This document shows, piece after piece, positions 10,931 through 23,657 of a DNA stretch of 64,000 bases. The stretch spans positions 369,152 through 433,151 of the forward strand of contig CAJQUW010007069.1 in assembly GCA_907163375.1 (NCBI GenBank). The letters run 5' to 3'. How positions within the stretch are numbered: the stretch's first letter is position 1; each line of letters begins with the position of its first letter. Source of the DNA: Prostheceraeus crozeri. Taxonomy: Eukaryota; Platyhelminthes; Polycladida; Euryleptidae. Under the pieces are notes generated by a model. It had not been told where the DNA came from and did not search any database. It saw only the letters and a program-made list of their open reading frames with translations. Position numbers and translations under genes: made by a program.

Positions 10931-11489
10931 TATTACTGCTTTATGATCCACTACCTAAATTGCAATGGATCACAGAAAACATATGCAATTCAAAAATTGG
11001 TCGCAACACTCTATCCTTCTGTTCTTGGCTTTGGAACAAAAAGAAATCATTATATTGCTTATGTTGTTCAACAGAACGATCTTCAAAACAATTCAAAATC
11101 CTTAGCTTGCTGATTCATCTCTGCACACGAAATGAGCATTTCTTTGAACAAGATCAAAAAGCTTCTAAAATGTGTTCAATACAAAAAAGCATGCTACAAA
11201 AGTACGCATTGTCATAACACTTTGGTCTTTTGGGAGAGAGAATCAACAAGCGATAAATGATCTTGAAGGCGATTTCTGCACACCATTGACAAGCTTTATA
11301 GTTCAAGCATGGCCTGCCAAGTTTGATCAGACACGTCAATAAGAATGAACCTCGAATCAGCCTGGAGCCTAAAGTCACCATGAAATTCGTGAATCTGAAG
11401 CTTAATACGGAGCATTTCCGTAATTTATGAAGAGGTCACGCATGCAACGCCTGCAAACCCTTGTCGGCGTACCTGCACGAAATTGAGTG
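10931..11489. other. No gene recognised
   Basis: AT-rich sequence with only short shadow frames. Confidence 0.4.
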
Positions 11490-12190
11490 ATCAGGATAGC
11501 AATATAAGGAATAACAGTATTTTACCAATCGCCTGTGTCATAATAATTCCTTGGAGAGGTAATGTTTGCTAAATTAGCAATTCGATGGGTTACTATTACT
11601 TCAATGCTCGCTGCTCAGTCTCATTAATAGGAATATTTTCTTAAACGTGATCATTTCACAAACTGCCACTGAAAGAGTAGTATAACATAATCAAAGACAT
11701 TGATGACAATCAACTTTAAAAGATGTAAATGGGTCCACTTTACTGTTCAGATTCAAGAAATGAAACATAAATTTAGTGAATCATAAAAGTATGACGATGG
11801 AAATTGAATTAATAACATGAAATTTCAGACAAGAACAATAAGATCTCAACTTTTCCATGATGACTTGCATTATAATGCGATGCATGAAATTTCATTGATA
11901 ATCAGCTTGATATCCGCTTAATTACGATGCTTGCTAGTAATTTTCATTCCTTTGGTTGTCCAATAAGTTTCATGCTACTTATACAGAAGTACCAAATCGC
12001 TAGTATATAAACATAGGAATAATTTGATCTTCTGAACAGTTGATCAAATAATTTTTGGACCACAGGAACGAAATCTGCGCAAAAAACTGAATCCTTCGTA
12101 ACAAAAATTTTCGCTTTATGCTGATATTTTTTTGAGTCGACTTCCTACTGCATACTTGCTCTACGGTCTTCGGTGACTTTCGTCTGTCTT
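11490..12190 (-). repeat. Dispersed repeat family A, copy 1
   Basis: This block is a diverged inverted match to 38340-39020. Shared blocks include the ACAAACTGCCACTGAAA segment near 11658 against its complement near 38840, and the GAGTCGAC block near 12133 against 38357. It is non-coding and old (many substitutions and indels). No TIR was defined. Confidence 0.65.
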
Positions 12191-12936
12191 CATGATTTCT
12201 ATTGCTTCTTATCTTCTTTTAATTGTGCTTAGTTTTAGAGTTGCAGCAAATGCAATCACTGTCTCTGATGATGCCTACCGAACTGGTTGTTGAAATATCA
12301 GGAAATTCAGCTTTTCGTACTGTGACCAAGGAGTCTTGAAAATGAAAAAAATTAAATGTGTACAAAATTGTTCCTGCACACATGACTAGAAATTTTGTGT
12401 TTTCCTTTCTCTATAAATCCTCGTTGCATTCCACTATTGCGTTTCCTCTTTTAAGTCTTACTTAACTTATTGTGATATTTGCTTGATTTTTGTGCGACTT
12501 TTCCTTTTGTCCTTTATGCCTTATTTTTCAGTTATGTCTTTAATTCGTATTTTTGTACATGCACTGGCCATAATATAGCCAATTGATGTGATATGAACAC
12601 ATTATTACACATTATTCGGGCACAACACGACTTTGACTACTATGCCGGATGTCTTTATGTCTTTGACACAACACGACAAGTATGAATGCACCGGATAATT
12701 TGATTAGAACAGGGTAGGACCTGGATTAGATAGGTGATGATCTGGACTAATCTGGTCGGGGACGTATACAAGTCTTACTTTGATAAAAACAAGCCGGATG
12801 GAGTTAAGAGTGTATTGAAATTATGTCTATTCATTATACGAGTATTCCGTATTCAAGAACCTAATTCACAAATGGAGAAATATCCCAGCTATATCCTGAT
12901 ATTCAAGAAAAACAAATTTCAACGGGTAGCAGCATG
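12191..12936. other. Downstream flank of the LicD gene
   Basis: No gene seen. No AATAAA on the minus strand was found in the first few hundred bases after the LicD stop codon, so the poly(A) site is unresolved. Confidence 0.4.
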
Positions 12937-13485
12937 TCAAAATACAAATTTTACTTGATTTCGCAATACAGTCGCTGGTAAATCACCACAATTTCGTATG
13001 TTCAGTGCACAGGTACGTTGCGACGATGAGTCAATGAAGATTCCTGCTATGGTAGTATTTAGCATATTGAATTCAACTGCAGTTCCATCGGGTAGAAAAA
13101 AACGTCTAATGAAAGGTAGAAATGGATCTAACACCGAGCAATTGATCATAGCATGAGTACATCCAGTTCGTAACTTCTTGCTGTAGTCATAGGAACGACA
13201 CTCGGTTTCGCTATTACCTTCGTACTTTGCGCGTAAATATCGCGGAATGTCATACACTGTATCAAACAAAATTCCTTCAAAAGGTCGTGGAATAAGGGGA
13301 AAATATATGTCGTGACTGATATTGAATGGAGGCTCAAGCATTTGAACCACCTTTCGTGATATCCAGTAAAAGAATATATCGATTTGCAGCAGACAAATAG
13401 GCTCTGTCATTGTTTTCACTTCTTCTTCCGTAAAACGGCGACAACCAACATGTAATTTCCAATGTTGATTAATCTTTTCAGTATC
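12937..13485 (-). CDS. LicD-family protein, exon 2 (C-terminal half)
   Basis: This is the last coding exon of the gene whose first exon lies at 33565-34074. On the minus strand TCATCTATTTCAG ends at 13486, and the exon opens in phase 0 with GAT ACT GAA. It reads 182 codons to a stop at 12937. LicD-type signatures are QIDIFFYW (the 'vDif' strand after the insert) and RPFEGILFD...YLRAKYEG, matching the family's 'pFeG...yL.k.YG' ending. A ~65-residue Cys-rich tail follows. The sequons NIS, NCS and NTT fit a lumenal protein. The exon has no internal stop. A further short exon inside the intron cannot be excluded, since the joined region between FE and DTEKINQ is poorly conserved in the family. 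Confidence 0.8.
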   Translation of the reverse strand, partial: DTEKINQHWKLHVGCRRFTEEEVKTMTEPICLLQIDIFFYWISRKVVQMLEPPFNISHDIYFPLIPRPFEGILFDTVYDIPRYLRAKYEGNSETECRSYDYSKKLRTGCTHAMINCSVLDPFLPFIRRFFLPDGTAVEFNMLNTTIAGIFIDSSSQRTCALNIRNCGDLPATVLRNQVKFVF

Positions 13486-14275
13486 CTGAAATAGATGAAA
13501 AAAATCAAAACCAATTTAGCATCATAAATTCATGAATGTCTGGAAAGGGCCTGCTTTAAATTGATAGTTTGGGATAGTAAGTGTAGATCGTATGAATAAT
13601 TTATATTGCAGTTAATTTCGATCGACATTAGAGGACCACCGTCTGATATATAAGGTCGAACTTGCATTTTACAAATTCAAAATTCGCATTACAGTACATA
13701 GAAAATGATTGCATGGACGAGATGGAAATATAAGAAAGCTTATATGTGATATGTACGTGGCACATTTCCTGCCAAGAAAAATGTGCAAATATAGGTAAAG
13801 TGGTTATTGTGAATTAAGAATATGTGATAGAACATTATAGGAAATAATTGTCAACTTACTAAAAAATTCTATATGACTCGAGTTTTGACTTAGTGCCTGA
13901 TGATCTTTGAGTTCAGTAGTCTATATTAATCAACAATGCCTCTTGCAGACATAAATTTGCTTCGTTTTTCGTTTTATTTTTACAAATGCAACAACATTTA
14001 CTTTGAACTTAAATCAAAATTCATAGACGAAAAGTGCGACCCTCCAAATAATGGATAGTTTCATAGATAGATTCATTTCTCTTTTTAATCAATGTTTTTT
14101 TAATATGAAAAAGTCGCAAATGAATTAATAATGAAATCTCTACCGGTTTCAATTGGAAACAAGATGACAGAGATTGACCAATCCTCACAGGAGCAATATT
14201 ATAGAAACAGTAAGTAAGAGGATATCAAGCCAAAGCAATATTTAAACTACTGTACAAACAGTCAAAACTTTTTGC

Positions 14276-16131
14276 AAGCATAGGCTAGTCCAAGATATTC
14301 TACACAAAAATCATAGGAATGTTGGAGATTTAGGTTCATAGATTGCTGGCATTTATGGGCATTGCTATATTTAGATGCTGGCATCGTAACGCTGCATATT
14401 AACCCTTTCGCGACCAAAGTGAAATTCAATACGTTGTCCGAAGTCACCATGACGTGTTCTACACGCACAATTGAAATATGCTCAATTGATGCTCCCCATT
14501 CGCGATGAGACCAGTCAGTCAATAGTTGGCTTATGAATTTCAGTTCCTTGCACCTCTTGTTGATCATTGCCTTTATATTGTCACCTTTAAATCTTCTTCT
14601 AGGTGTTGATTTTCAAATACAATGGAGAAACCACCCTTTCTTCATCTCCATGACAGACGCCAAATCGATGTTCCATCATTTTTTCTCTCAAACTTCTTTG
14701 GGTTCCACCTGCATACAAAAGAATTACAATTTCTAAAACTCAGACCATAAATGATGCTTGATGATGTGCATGTTGTTTTAGCAGCATTGACACACCTCCA
14801 CTACACTATTGGATTAGCATTTGAGACAAGACGCTTTTCCAACCAATCAATGAAAACAATCGCGCAGTCTGGAGGCATTTTTGTTACCCATCGCCGTGCC
14901 TTGCAAAAAGTGAGTGAAAAAGTTGCTGTATAATCCGAAAGTATTCTTCGTTAGAACATGGTGTGTCAATTTTGAAGCAGATTTTGAACTTGGGGCTTCA
15001 ACCGTCGAGTTTCAAGAGCTTCGTATATGATTTTCAGTCCATCTTATGACGAATCTTAGTATATAAAGAAGACACATCCGCAACGACCAAAATAAAGTCT
15101 TCATTCATTTTAGTGGAAGATACATTGAGTTTGGTCAAGATGTCCGCTGTGTCCTTGATTGTGATAAGATTGTGATAAGATTGACCTGTGTGGCTAAGGG
15201 TTTGATTATAGAGTCTTGCACTGTTTAGTTCAATCTCTAAGCACTCTATGCACTTCCTGTATTTTTTTTGTGATTGAGATCCAAAAATCTACTACATAAA
15301 GGGGCTCAACTTTCTGTAACTCCATTACTTGAAGACACTATCGGTCGACCCGGACAAGGAGATATGATCTCGTGAATTTTTGGAAGCTAATAGAATAATG
15401 AAATTGTTGATGAAAGAGGCCGCTTTATTTTTTCTAAAGAGAGCTTTTTAATTTGAACAAGTCTGTCTAATTAGTCAGTACTTTCTTCAGAAGGAATTGA
15501 GGTTCGATCAACTTCTTCCGTACTAAATGTTGTGACACTATGGAGTTGGCGAACTTCTGTACAGTAATCTGATTTACTCCAAAACAACGACAACTCGGCC
15601 CCTATCTGCAAGTTTTCACAATATCATTATTTTTTTTAAAATTCATTAAAATGTCAAATTCTTCTTTGCTTAAATTACTGATCTTTTACCTTGATTTGCT
15701 GAACATCTTTATGACCATCACATGTGCCTTCGTAGCATTAGATCGGTCATGTTGCAACATTTGGGCACAGTATCTTGATGCGCTTGGAAGCTCATAAAGG
15801 TCAAATTCTTTGTGTTTGAATGCAAATCCTAGTCCTTTATTCAACACTAATTTTTCTTCTCGTGATAGTTCGTATGAAGAGGCTAAAGAAATAGCCGATG
15901 TGCGATTTTGTAGACGAGTTAATCGGATACTCATCTAATCAGATTCACTCATAAAAACATCATACTTTGCACAATATGGCAAGTTAGATAATTAATCGAA
16001 CTAATTTATTTACTTTTAGAGAAATATGCTGAATAGATGATTGAGTCGAATTCTTTATAGTTCTTTCACACCTAGGAATTGAAAAAATGCACCTCTTGTA
16101 TATATATTATATTATATATCTTATATCAATA
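14276..16131 (-). mobile_element. Penelope-like element, left inverted arm (fossil)
   Basis: Read on the minus strand, this relic shows the pre-RT region of Penelope-like elements (LSREEKLVLNKGLGFAF, from 15934 leftward), RT motif A-like VADVSSLY near 15100 and QGTAMG near 14900. It is the reverse complement of 28650-30505, with stretches of perfect identity (82 codons at 15686-15934) and an average in the mid-90s per cent by eye. It is not whole: the GIY-YIG end is missing and the frame is interrupted several times. Confidence 0.8.
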
Positions 16132-16241
16132 ATCATTTTTTCTCTCAAACTTCTTTGGGTTCCACCTGCATACAAAAGAATTACAATTTCTAAAACTCAG
16201 ACCATAAATTATGCTTGATGATGTGCATGTTGTTTTAGCAG
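14682..16241 (-). repeat. 105-bp direct duplication bracketing much of the left arm
   Basis: The block TTTTTCTCTCAAACTTCT... at 14682-14786 is repeated almost unchanged at 16137-16241, just outside the arm. This may reflect the tandem or overlapping copies usual for Penelope-like insertions. Confidence 0.65.
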
Positions 16242-17159
16242 CCCTGATGCGACAAGAGAGACCAGTGATGGAAGATAACACTTCAGTTTTTTGTTGAAGC
16301 ATGATGCAGGATTAGCAGTGCGAATTATTGCAGGATGAAGTGACACCATGGCTATTAATCATTTGTGGCTCTTATCAGTTTTACCACATAAGCGAGAAGA
16401 GACGAAATTAGACTTTGATTTGCTGGGAGGTTTCCAACCTAGTTTAGTAGCAATGCCAGTTCTCAAAGAAAGTGTCACTATTCTTTTCGTAATCAACTTG
16501 ATGATATATACGTTGAAGGATGATCGGAAACAATCCAGGTAGGTTTTGGAGAAATTTTCTCTCTGCTATTTTGCGCTAGCACCATCTGCTTGCACCGACG
16601 GTGCACCGAAAATTTTACAAGTTGTACTGAAGTGTAGCCGAAATATACTTTATTTTTCGCTCTAGACTGGTACTTTATAAAGACGTCAAGAGCATGAAGG
16701 TAGGGTCTCTGTCTTCTGTTATAAATGTTCATAATTCCATGTATATTTTATAAAGTACCAGGAAAATTCAACAAGCTTATTAAGCTTCTTTTAATTATAT
16801 TTTACCAATACTTGCGAGTGACTTTCATCATATCTAGCCTCAACCAGAAAGTAGCAAAAAGTTTCATTGACTAAATTGCTAAGTCAGTGGTGGACGAAAC
16901 ACGTTCGCGTTTTAATTGTTTCTTTCAAAATACACATGCACCTGTAGTATTTAGCAATAGAAGAGCTCGTCATTGATACTTCTTTCAAAATCATGAAAAA
17001 AACACTATCTGAAAATAACAGGAAAAACAGAAAGCATCGAAGCAATGTCAGCGCAATCTACAAATTACTATGCAGGAGACATCACCCAGTTTCAAGCAGT
17101 CTCTCTGTAATGATGCAAAGCTCAATTGATGATCAATTAATGATAGTACGAAAAATCGA

Positions 17160-17563
17160 TCGGACAGATCGCATTTCTTGAAGTGAATGAAATGAGGATG
17201 GTCCGTTGGATGTGCGGAGTCGCCTCTCGCGACCGCATTTTCAATGAAGAGCTAAGACGAAGAATGTGCTTGAAGCCTATCGGTGACACGATAAGAAGAC
17301 GTCGACTAAAATGGTTTAGTCATGTGGAAAGGAAAGAAGAATGTCAATGGGTGGAGGGCGTGCGGAAATTGCAAGTGGATGGTCGCCAATCTCTTGGACG
17401 TCCAAAGAAATCATGGAGCGATGACATCAAAGAATACCTTCGAGCGGTAGGATCCGTATCGAAGATGCAAGCGTCCGAGCGAAGTGGGGAAGTGGCATAC
17501 AAGCAAACCGTCGTACACAAAATAGATGGAACCATTGACGTTAAATGGCATAAAGGTAAGTAA
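17160..17563 (+). mobile_element. LINE tail (non-LTR retrotransposon, RTE-like C-terminus)
   Basis: A plus-strand frame reads MRMVRWMCGV, then RRRRLKWFSHVERKEE, then GRPKKSWSDDIKEYL. This is the typical end of non-LTR retrotransposon polyproteins (the 'RW..GH..R' and 'GRPKK.W.D' blocks after the RT domain). There is no RT core and no ATG at the homologous start (the frame opens at GTG, 17183), so it is a 5'-truncated insertion, the normal outcome of target-primed reverse transcription. The exact clade (RTE or another) cannot be settled from 126 residues. Confidence 0.75.
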
Positions 17564-17913
17564 GAACACTGGATATATCTTGAGATTCTGGACTATGAGA
17601 TTCCCATGTAACTATGAGATAGATATAAGATATTCACTTTGAAATTCCGAGATTCTTAAGTCGCGAGAAATGAGACTTTTTGGTCCTAAACTGATTTCTA
17701 ATGAACTTGAATAATTTATTATTGTCACTTTCACATCTTATCTCATCATCAGGAAATGCAACAGTAATAAAATGATGCAGCCTTGATTTTCAAAATGCTC
17801 CAATTTCATCACATAGAAATTTATAGTTTAAAATGAATTGAATAATGTTTTCCTTGTCGGATTAGGCTAATCGCTTTAAGATCATTCTTGAATAGAATAG
17901 AAATTATTTAATT

Positions 17914-19820
17914 TTAAGCAAAAATACACAGTGAAATGTCATTCTGATCAAAATTTGAACATTTCTGTACAGTGGTCCAAAAACCGGTTCTCGCAAAAGA
18001 ACCGGTGCACCGATCAACCGCGCACTGCTCCAATTTTTCCAATAACAATTTTCGGTCCTTAGATAGAACTTTTCGAATTTGATTTTGCTCTCGACCTCTT
18101 GGATCATCTTCTAGATCATGTAAATGATATCTTACCTGGAGATCATCTAAGGAAATCATCCTTGTTCTTAAAGCTTTCGAATAAGCAATCGGCAAACGAT
18201 GCTCGATGATAACATGAAGTGGGCTTAAAATGCAGAAATTGTCGAGTTTCGGTTGGTTAGGTGCATTAATTTGTGGAGAAGTTAGTGCCATTCTTGGAAA
18301 TTGTGGTGTCAAGAAAATTTATTTCCAAATCACTCTTTTCAAATATGAATTTAATAGAATGTATTGATAGCATTTGAAAGAAGACGTTTTCCAACAAATC
18401 CATGAAAGTAATCGCGCTGTTTGTAGCCATTTTTGCACCCATCGCCGTGCCTTGCAACTGAGTGAGGAAGTTGTTGTATAATCGGAAAGTATTCTTCGCT
18501 AGAACATGGTGTGCCAATTTTGAAGTAGATTTTGAACTTGGGGCTTCAACCGTCGAGTTTCAAGAGCTTCGTACATGATTTTCAGCCTATCTTGGAGAGG
18601 AATCTTGGTATGCGTTATAAAGTACAACGAAGACACATCTGCAACAGCCATAGTAAAGTCTTGATTCATTTTACTGGAAAGTGCATTGAGTTCGGTCAAG
18701 ATGTCCGCTGTGTCCTTGTGATAAGATTGTGATAAGACTGACCTATGTGGCTACGGGTTTGATTATAGAGTCTTGTACTGTTCAGTTCAATCTCTAAGCA
18801 CTCTCTATGCACTTCCTGTATTTTTTTGTGATTGACATTTGCAAGTCTACATATAGGATCTCAACCTTTCTGTTGTTCCATTACGTGAAGACACCATCGG
18901 TCGACCCGGACAAGGAGACATACTCAATTGCTCATATGAATTTTGGAAGTTGATAGAATATAGAGGTTCTAGATAAAAGAGGCAATTTTATTTTCTCTAA
19001 GGAGAGCTTTAATTTGAACAAGTTTGTCTAAATTCGTCAAGTCCGCTTTTTCGTAATCCACTTGATGTCTGCATACGTTGAGGGATGATCGGGAACTATC
19101 CAGGTAGGTTTTGGCAAATAGATGGAATTTTGCGATGTTTGACACTTCGTAGCTTTCAAGACGACTGGAAGTATAGCTTAAAAATTGTCCTTTTTTTATT
19201 CTGGGTGACAAACTACAAATTAAAATAAAAAGTTGCTCGTGCGCGAATTTACGAAGAAAACGTCGGTAGCTCTCGCACTACAGCAGATCATAATGAACGT
19301 TGATCTGACGAGTTGAAATGGTTCGCTAGAAACTAAAACAATCGGCAAGAATGACCGAAATGTATCATAAGTGACATGGATTCCCTCTACACTTGTCGGA
19401 ATCCAATTGAAGTAAAAAATCGAATTGAAGAAGAAATGCGAATTGTCATTTCTTCAATTATCATGCGAATTGTCATTGATTGAATTCTGTGAATATCATT
19501 TTGTGTTCATGATAATCTGTTTGCTTATCTGCAACAGTAACATCGGCTGTATATGAAACAAACAAATGACATGTTGCGATGTTTGACGCTCCGTAATTTG
19601 CAAGACGACTGTGTAAATTATAAAATATAAATGAAAGAATTTTCGTTTCACTGATGTTGGGTGACAAACCACACTTTATAAATAACAAGAAGTTCGTGCG
19701 CGAATTTAGGAGGGAAGCGTTGGCAGCTCTCGGACTATCAATGACAACACCGTTGACTGATCGACAGTGACAAATATATGAACGATGAAAATGATAGCCA
19801 CTTTCAATAGATAGCACAGC
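17914..19820 (-). mobile_element. Second Penelope-like element relic (fossil)
   Basis: On the minus strand this relic has RT pieces: VADVSSLYFITHTKIP (18499-18699), QLQGTAMGAKMA followed by FLDTTISKNG (18266-18517), and the downstream YSKALRTRMIS region near 18190. Upstream, 19120-19330 and 19567-19780 are two diverged copies of one ~210-bp block. A related piece lies at about 16490-16560. Order and motifs are those of Penelope-like elements. The coding region is broken in several places, and the 3' GIY-YIG part was not found. Confidence 0.75.
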
Positions 19821-20866
19821 AACAGATTTTGCACATTCTAGCTTATTGTCATAATTTTATGGAACTGAAAATGGTGAATTTCTTGCTGTTTCATCTCATT
19901 TCAATGAGGTCATCAGACACGAATAACTACTGGTCGGCTTAATTATTGTAGTAGACCTTGGAAGTTTCACGGTGACCTTGAGTCAAGAGTTCATGGAAGG
20001 TGCTATTATTTTCATGTTAAAAATCGTTTTCTTTTTGCCAATTTAAATGTAATTTGACGCAAAGAAAAGGACACATGCTACAGCGCAAGGTGTTGAGCGC
20101 GCACTGCTAGCAGTTGCAATCCGACCATTCCCTATGACGGCGCAGATGATCGAATGACTAGTGGACTTTACTTATCTCAGACAAATAAGAACACTTAAAA
20201 TTGACTGCTCATTTCTTTATGAGTGCCAAGGTGTCATTGAAGCATCTTTCAATAGCCTTGTAAATTCCTTAATTATCATGTCATACTTGACAGGATTTTT
20301 TATTCGTTTAAAGGCTAAAAGTATACCCGTAGTTGGCTAAGTGAATCATTTATTAAAAACACAAATAAGTACGATATAAAAACAAGCTATGAAGTAGGCC
20401 TCTGTCAGTTTTCTATAATTCTATTCAATTCGACTCAAAATTTGCCAATTCGCAGGTCCCCCCTCTCTCTCTCTCTCTGGGGTGCTTTGTTTCAAGAAAA
20501 ACGTCGACTATGTCGAGGAGTTAATCCGATATTCATCTGATCAAATTCATTCATCAAAATATTGCACTTTTCACGATGTGGCAAGTCATGTTGCAACAAT
20601 TCGGCACAGTATCTTGATGCGCTTGCAAGATCACACGGGTCAAATTCGTTGGGTTTGATTGCAAACCCTAGTCCTTTATTCCAGTGATGCGTAGTCCCAT
20701 CATTTTGATAGGGCTCCGGCTTTTGATAGGACTCAGACTCCGACTCCGGGTGGCCAGTATATATAGCCTAGTTTTTTTAATAAAAACCGGTAACATGCAT
20801 CATAGATCAATATAGGCTTACCTGAACCTATCTTTAGTGATCATTGCTGTATCAATCATCAATCAT

Positions 20867-21034
20867 TTACGATGAAAGTTGATCAAATGTCGCTTTAAGT
20901 TGGATGCATGCGACTCGGCTCCTCCATTCTTGTTGATGTGTGCCCTACACGGTTTTTCTCCAGTCTCTACCACGCAAGAAAATCTCCCATCCTTCTTCAA
21001 AAAATATGAGTACACTTTCGATTTTAATATGCGC
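20867..21034 (-). pseudogene. BED zinc-finger exon of a hAT transposase
   Basis: The minus-strand frame reads SKVYSYFLKKDGRFSC, then C in EKPCRAH, then ASNLKRHLINFH, the C-C-H-H layout and 'S.v...F' and 'snLkrHL...H' blocks of BED fingers that bind hAT ends. It stops at 20867. The rest of the transposase is absent. The nested transposon interrupts the hAT immediately upstream of this exon. Confidence 0.65.
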
Positions 21035-21037
21035 TTT

Positions 21038-21752
21038 TAGTCTGGGAGCCAAGGCGCTAAAAAACGAAGTAAAAATGACACCCCTGCTATACTTTTCTTA
21101 ACACTTTCATATTGTTAAGGGGTGTATGGGACATCAGAAAACAGTTGTTAGCAATACCAACTCTCTTGCAAAAGTTGCTTTAGGCCTACCTTTGTAAAAC
21201 TATCACGATGTTAAAAATGCAAAGCATGGAGTGAGTACGGAACACAAAAGTAACTCTAGATATGGATTGAAACAACGTATACCTACGCACGACGTCTCAT
21301 TTTGATCGTCTAGATGTCCTCTCACTCATAAATCTTGTTGGAAGTGAATACGTTAAAGAACGAAGTCGCCAGAGGTCAAAAGGTCACAAAACCTAGGTCA
21401 AAACTCAAAAATAGCACTTTTCTTAAAAGGACGCCTGACTCACTGCCTTGGAGCGATCAAATACTTCAAAATCAAACGGTAACCTCATCTAGGTACCCAT
21501 GGGAAGTTTTTGAAACAGTTGTTTGGAGGTCATGACCCAATGACGTGATCACAGGTCAAATTTCTGTAAAGGTCAAATTTTAAAAAAATCAATAAAACCA
21601 GCTTTTTTGTCTTATCGATATTCATACGCATTCCGTTAGCCTAGGCACAACCAGGGGATAGTTATCCATAGTTTACAAATATATTCTTCTCAAATCAATG
21701 ATAATACTTTGACTAGAAGTTATCATTAGGCCTAGGCCATTCAGCCGGTCAA
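21038..21752 (+). repeat. Left long terminal inverted repeat
   Basis: About 715 bp, the reverse complement of 24153-24899. The near identity implies a young insertion or ongoing gene conversion. Confidence 0.88.
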
Positions 21753-22056
21753 GAGGTCATTCGTAGCATACGTAATCGGCTACTTTTTCTCTATTTCATT
21801 ATTTTACATTATTTACGTCACTTTTCATTATTATTATTATATTATGTTGCTATTACATTAATTTATTACTTTGAAGTATATATTTATTGTGACTCATTCG
21901 CATTTCCTACCCTCATTTTTTAAGGCACAATATGCATTTTTTCTGTAACTTCCTATGAAGACCAGCTCAAAATGAAAAGGACTCATGTTGCTCATATGTC
22001 TTGCTTATATTAGGTAAACATGACGCTGAAAACCATGAAAGTTACTATGAAAGTCA

Positions 22057-23241
22057 TTAAAAAGTCATGTCATCCTCTTCACTATCTTCTTCCAGACGTC
22101 CACACTTCAAATGATGGCCATTGCAGCTACATGCGATTATGCATGCAGTTCCGTTTTTCGCACATGAACACTTTTGAAGGCAGCCTTTCTTGCATTTACA
22201 GAAAAGAAGTTTAGCAGCCGCCATTTTGCTCTCTTTTGTCATCATAACAGGAACTAATGCTCCCTTCTGATCCAGCTTTCGTCCAAATTTCAAGGGTGAA
22301 AGGAGACACGGATTTGATTTTGCTGCTTCCTTGTATAAGCTGAATTGACAAAGACTTCTCAAAACATGTTGATGGAAAGCATCTTCTGTTGGTGGTAGCA
22401 AGCGTAAGTCGCGTTTAGTGGAACTGAACAGATGAGCGCGTAAGCGGTCAAGAGAAAAACTGTACTCCGGTTTTCGATACAAACGACAAAAGAAGTCCCT
22501 AGCTTCATCAAAAACTGTAGAGCTAACATGTGAATCATTATGAGAAAAGTCAACTAGAAGTGAAAATACTGCATCGTGCTGATTGGAATCTGAAGATATT
22601 TCTTTGTCATTCAGTGTACGTTTGTTCATATATCGACTCCTGTGATAATGAAAATTGCTAGCCACCATATCTACACACGTTTCACCATGTCCTTTAATCT
22701 TGAATAACATGACTTCATCATTAATATCCTTTGCCTTCTTGTGTATAGCTCTTTCCCTCCCATCAGGCGTTGCAATGGCAATCAAGGTCCAAACTCCATA
22801 GCTATCTCTCTCTTTTTCACAAAGAAAACAGACAGATTTATTATATTCAAGAGATTTCCCAACCAAAGATGAAGAATCAGATCTTAGACGAATAGTCGAA
22901 TTGTCTAAAGAGTCCGACTTCTTTCCTTTCGTTTGCTTAGACCTCAACTTTATGTTATCCAATGTTCTCTTGAGTGTATATTTGCTACGACAGATTACAT
23001 GGACGATTGGTCTCTTTTCCAAGAAGGTAGCTTCATCCTCTAAATCACTCCAGATCTTCGCAAACAATTCATCCTTTCGTATGAAAATTGCCGACTTCAA
23101 TCCTGGTAAACCTTTGCTTGTTATAGTGGACGTTTTTCCATGTTTTTTGGATGCACTTTGACATATGATGCATTTCGAATAGTCAGGACAGGAGCTTGAC
23201 CGAAAGTAATGGTTCCATACTTGAAGAAGGATCTTGTTAAC
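22057..23241 (-). CDS. Transposon-borne Cys-rich protein, last exon
   Basis: The exon starts after a TTTTTTTCAG acceptor at 23242 and reads 395 codons without interruption. Early residues contain CPDYSKCIICQ, a likely zinc pair. The middle includes DEARDFFCRLY and LPPTEDAFHQHVLRSL, words I associate with a family of invertebrate transposon-linked proteins. The C-terminus is a dense finger with CKCKKGC, KCSCAKNGTAC and ACSC...KCG, similar to CXC/tesmin or 'Cys8' modules. It lies between the two long TIRs, so it is probably the element's own DNA-binding or transposase-associated protein. The function is not established. Confidence 0.65.
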   Translation of the reverse strand, partial: VNKILLQVWNHYFRSSSCPDYSKCIICQSASKKHGKTSTITSKGLPGLKSAIFIRKDELFAKIWSDLEDEATFLEKRPIVHVICRSKYTLKRTLDNIKLRSKQTKGKKSDSLDNSTIRLRSDSSSLVGKSLEYNKSVCFLCEKERDSYGVWTLIAIATPDGRERAIHKKAKDINDEVMLFKIKGHGETCVDMVASNFHYHRSRYMNKRTLNDKEISSDSNQHDAVFSLLVDFSHNDSHVSSTVFDEARDFFCRLYRKPEYSFSLDRLRAHLFSSTKRDLRLLPPTEDAFHQHVLRSLCQFSLYKEAAKSNPCLLSPLKFGRKLDQKGALVPVMMTKESKMAAAKLLFCKCKKGCLQKCSCAKNGTACIIACSCNGHHLKCGRLEEDSEEDDMTF

Positions 23242-23550
23242 CTGAAAAAAAGAAACGAAAAATGAAAATCGAAAAATGAGTTATCGACTTTAACATTAGT
23301 CCTATCTTCTCCACCATTTCTTCAGAAAAATCAAAGTTTCAAAATAAATCATTTTCTGTTTCTAATTATCATTTTTTTTCAAAATAATTTGCAAGTTTTT
23401 TTGGTATCAAAAAAAGTTGCGCAGGGGGGTTCTAGGAAAACTCATTTTCTGTTTGTCATTATCATTATTTTCAGTTCTCATGAAAAATGTGTACGATAAA
23501 TGACGATTTAGATTCAATGAGGGATGCTATAAAGATGGAAATTGACTTAC

Positions 23551-23657
23551 TTTATTCTCATCCGAACATTTCAGAAATGGAGGCTGAATGCGTTGTACAT
23601 GTGCCGCACACACGTTGATGTCGTTCGACACACGGTATGATGCAATACTTCCTTGCT
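23551..23657 (-). CDS. Upstream exon of the Cys-rich transposon protein
   Basis: A 107-nt exon between a TTTGTAG acceptor (23658) and the donor AAA|GTAAGT (23550). It reads QGSIASYRVSNDINVCAAHV... and joins exon 2 in phase 0 across a 309-bp intron. Both have the same style (paired Cys, short). The first exon and start codon were not found. A GC-richer stretch at 23950-24155 may contain them. Confidence 0.55.

Noticed and set aside
14751-14933. 60-codon plus-strand ORF, identical at 29847-30029 on the other strand
   Set aside because: It is the antisense shadow of the Penelope-like RT segment, repeated only because the arms are inverted copies.
17740-17790. Second hammerhead candidate (CTGATGA on the minus strand)
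   Set aside because: A GAAA follows, but no stem II can be formed between them.
21335-21535. 66-codon ORF in each long TIR
   Set aside because: Present in both arms because the arms are copies; no domain, and it lies within terminal repeat DNA.
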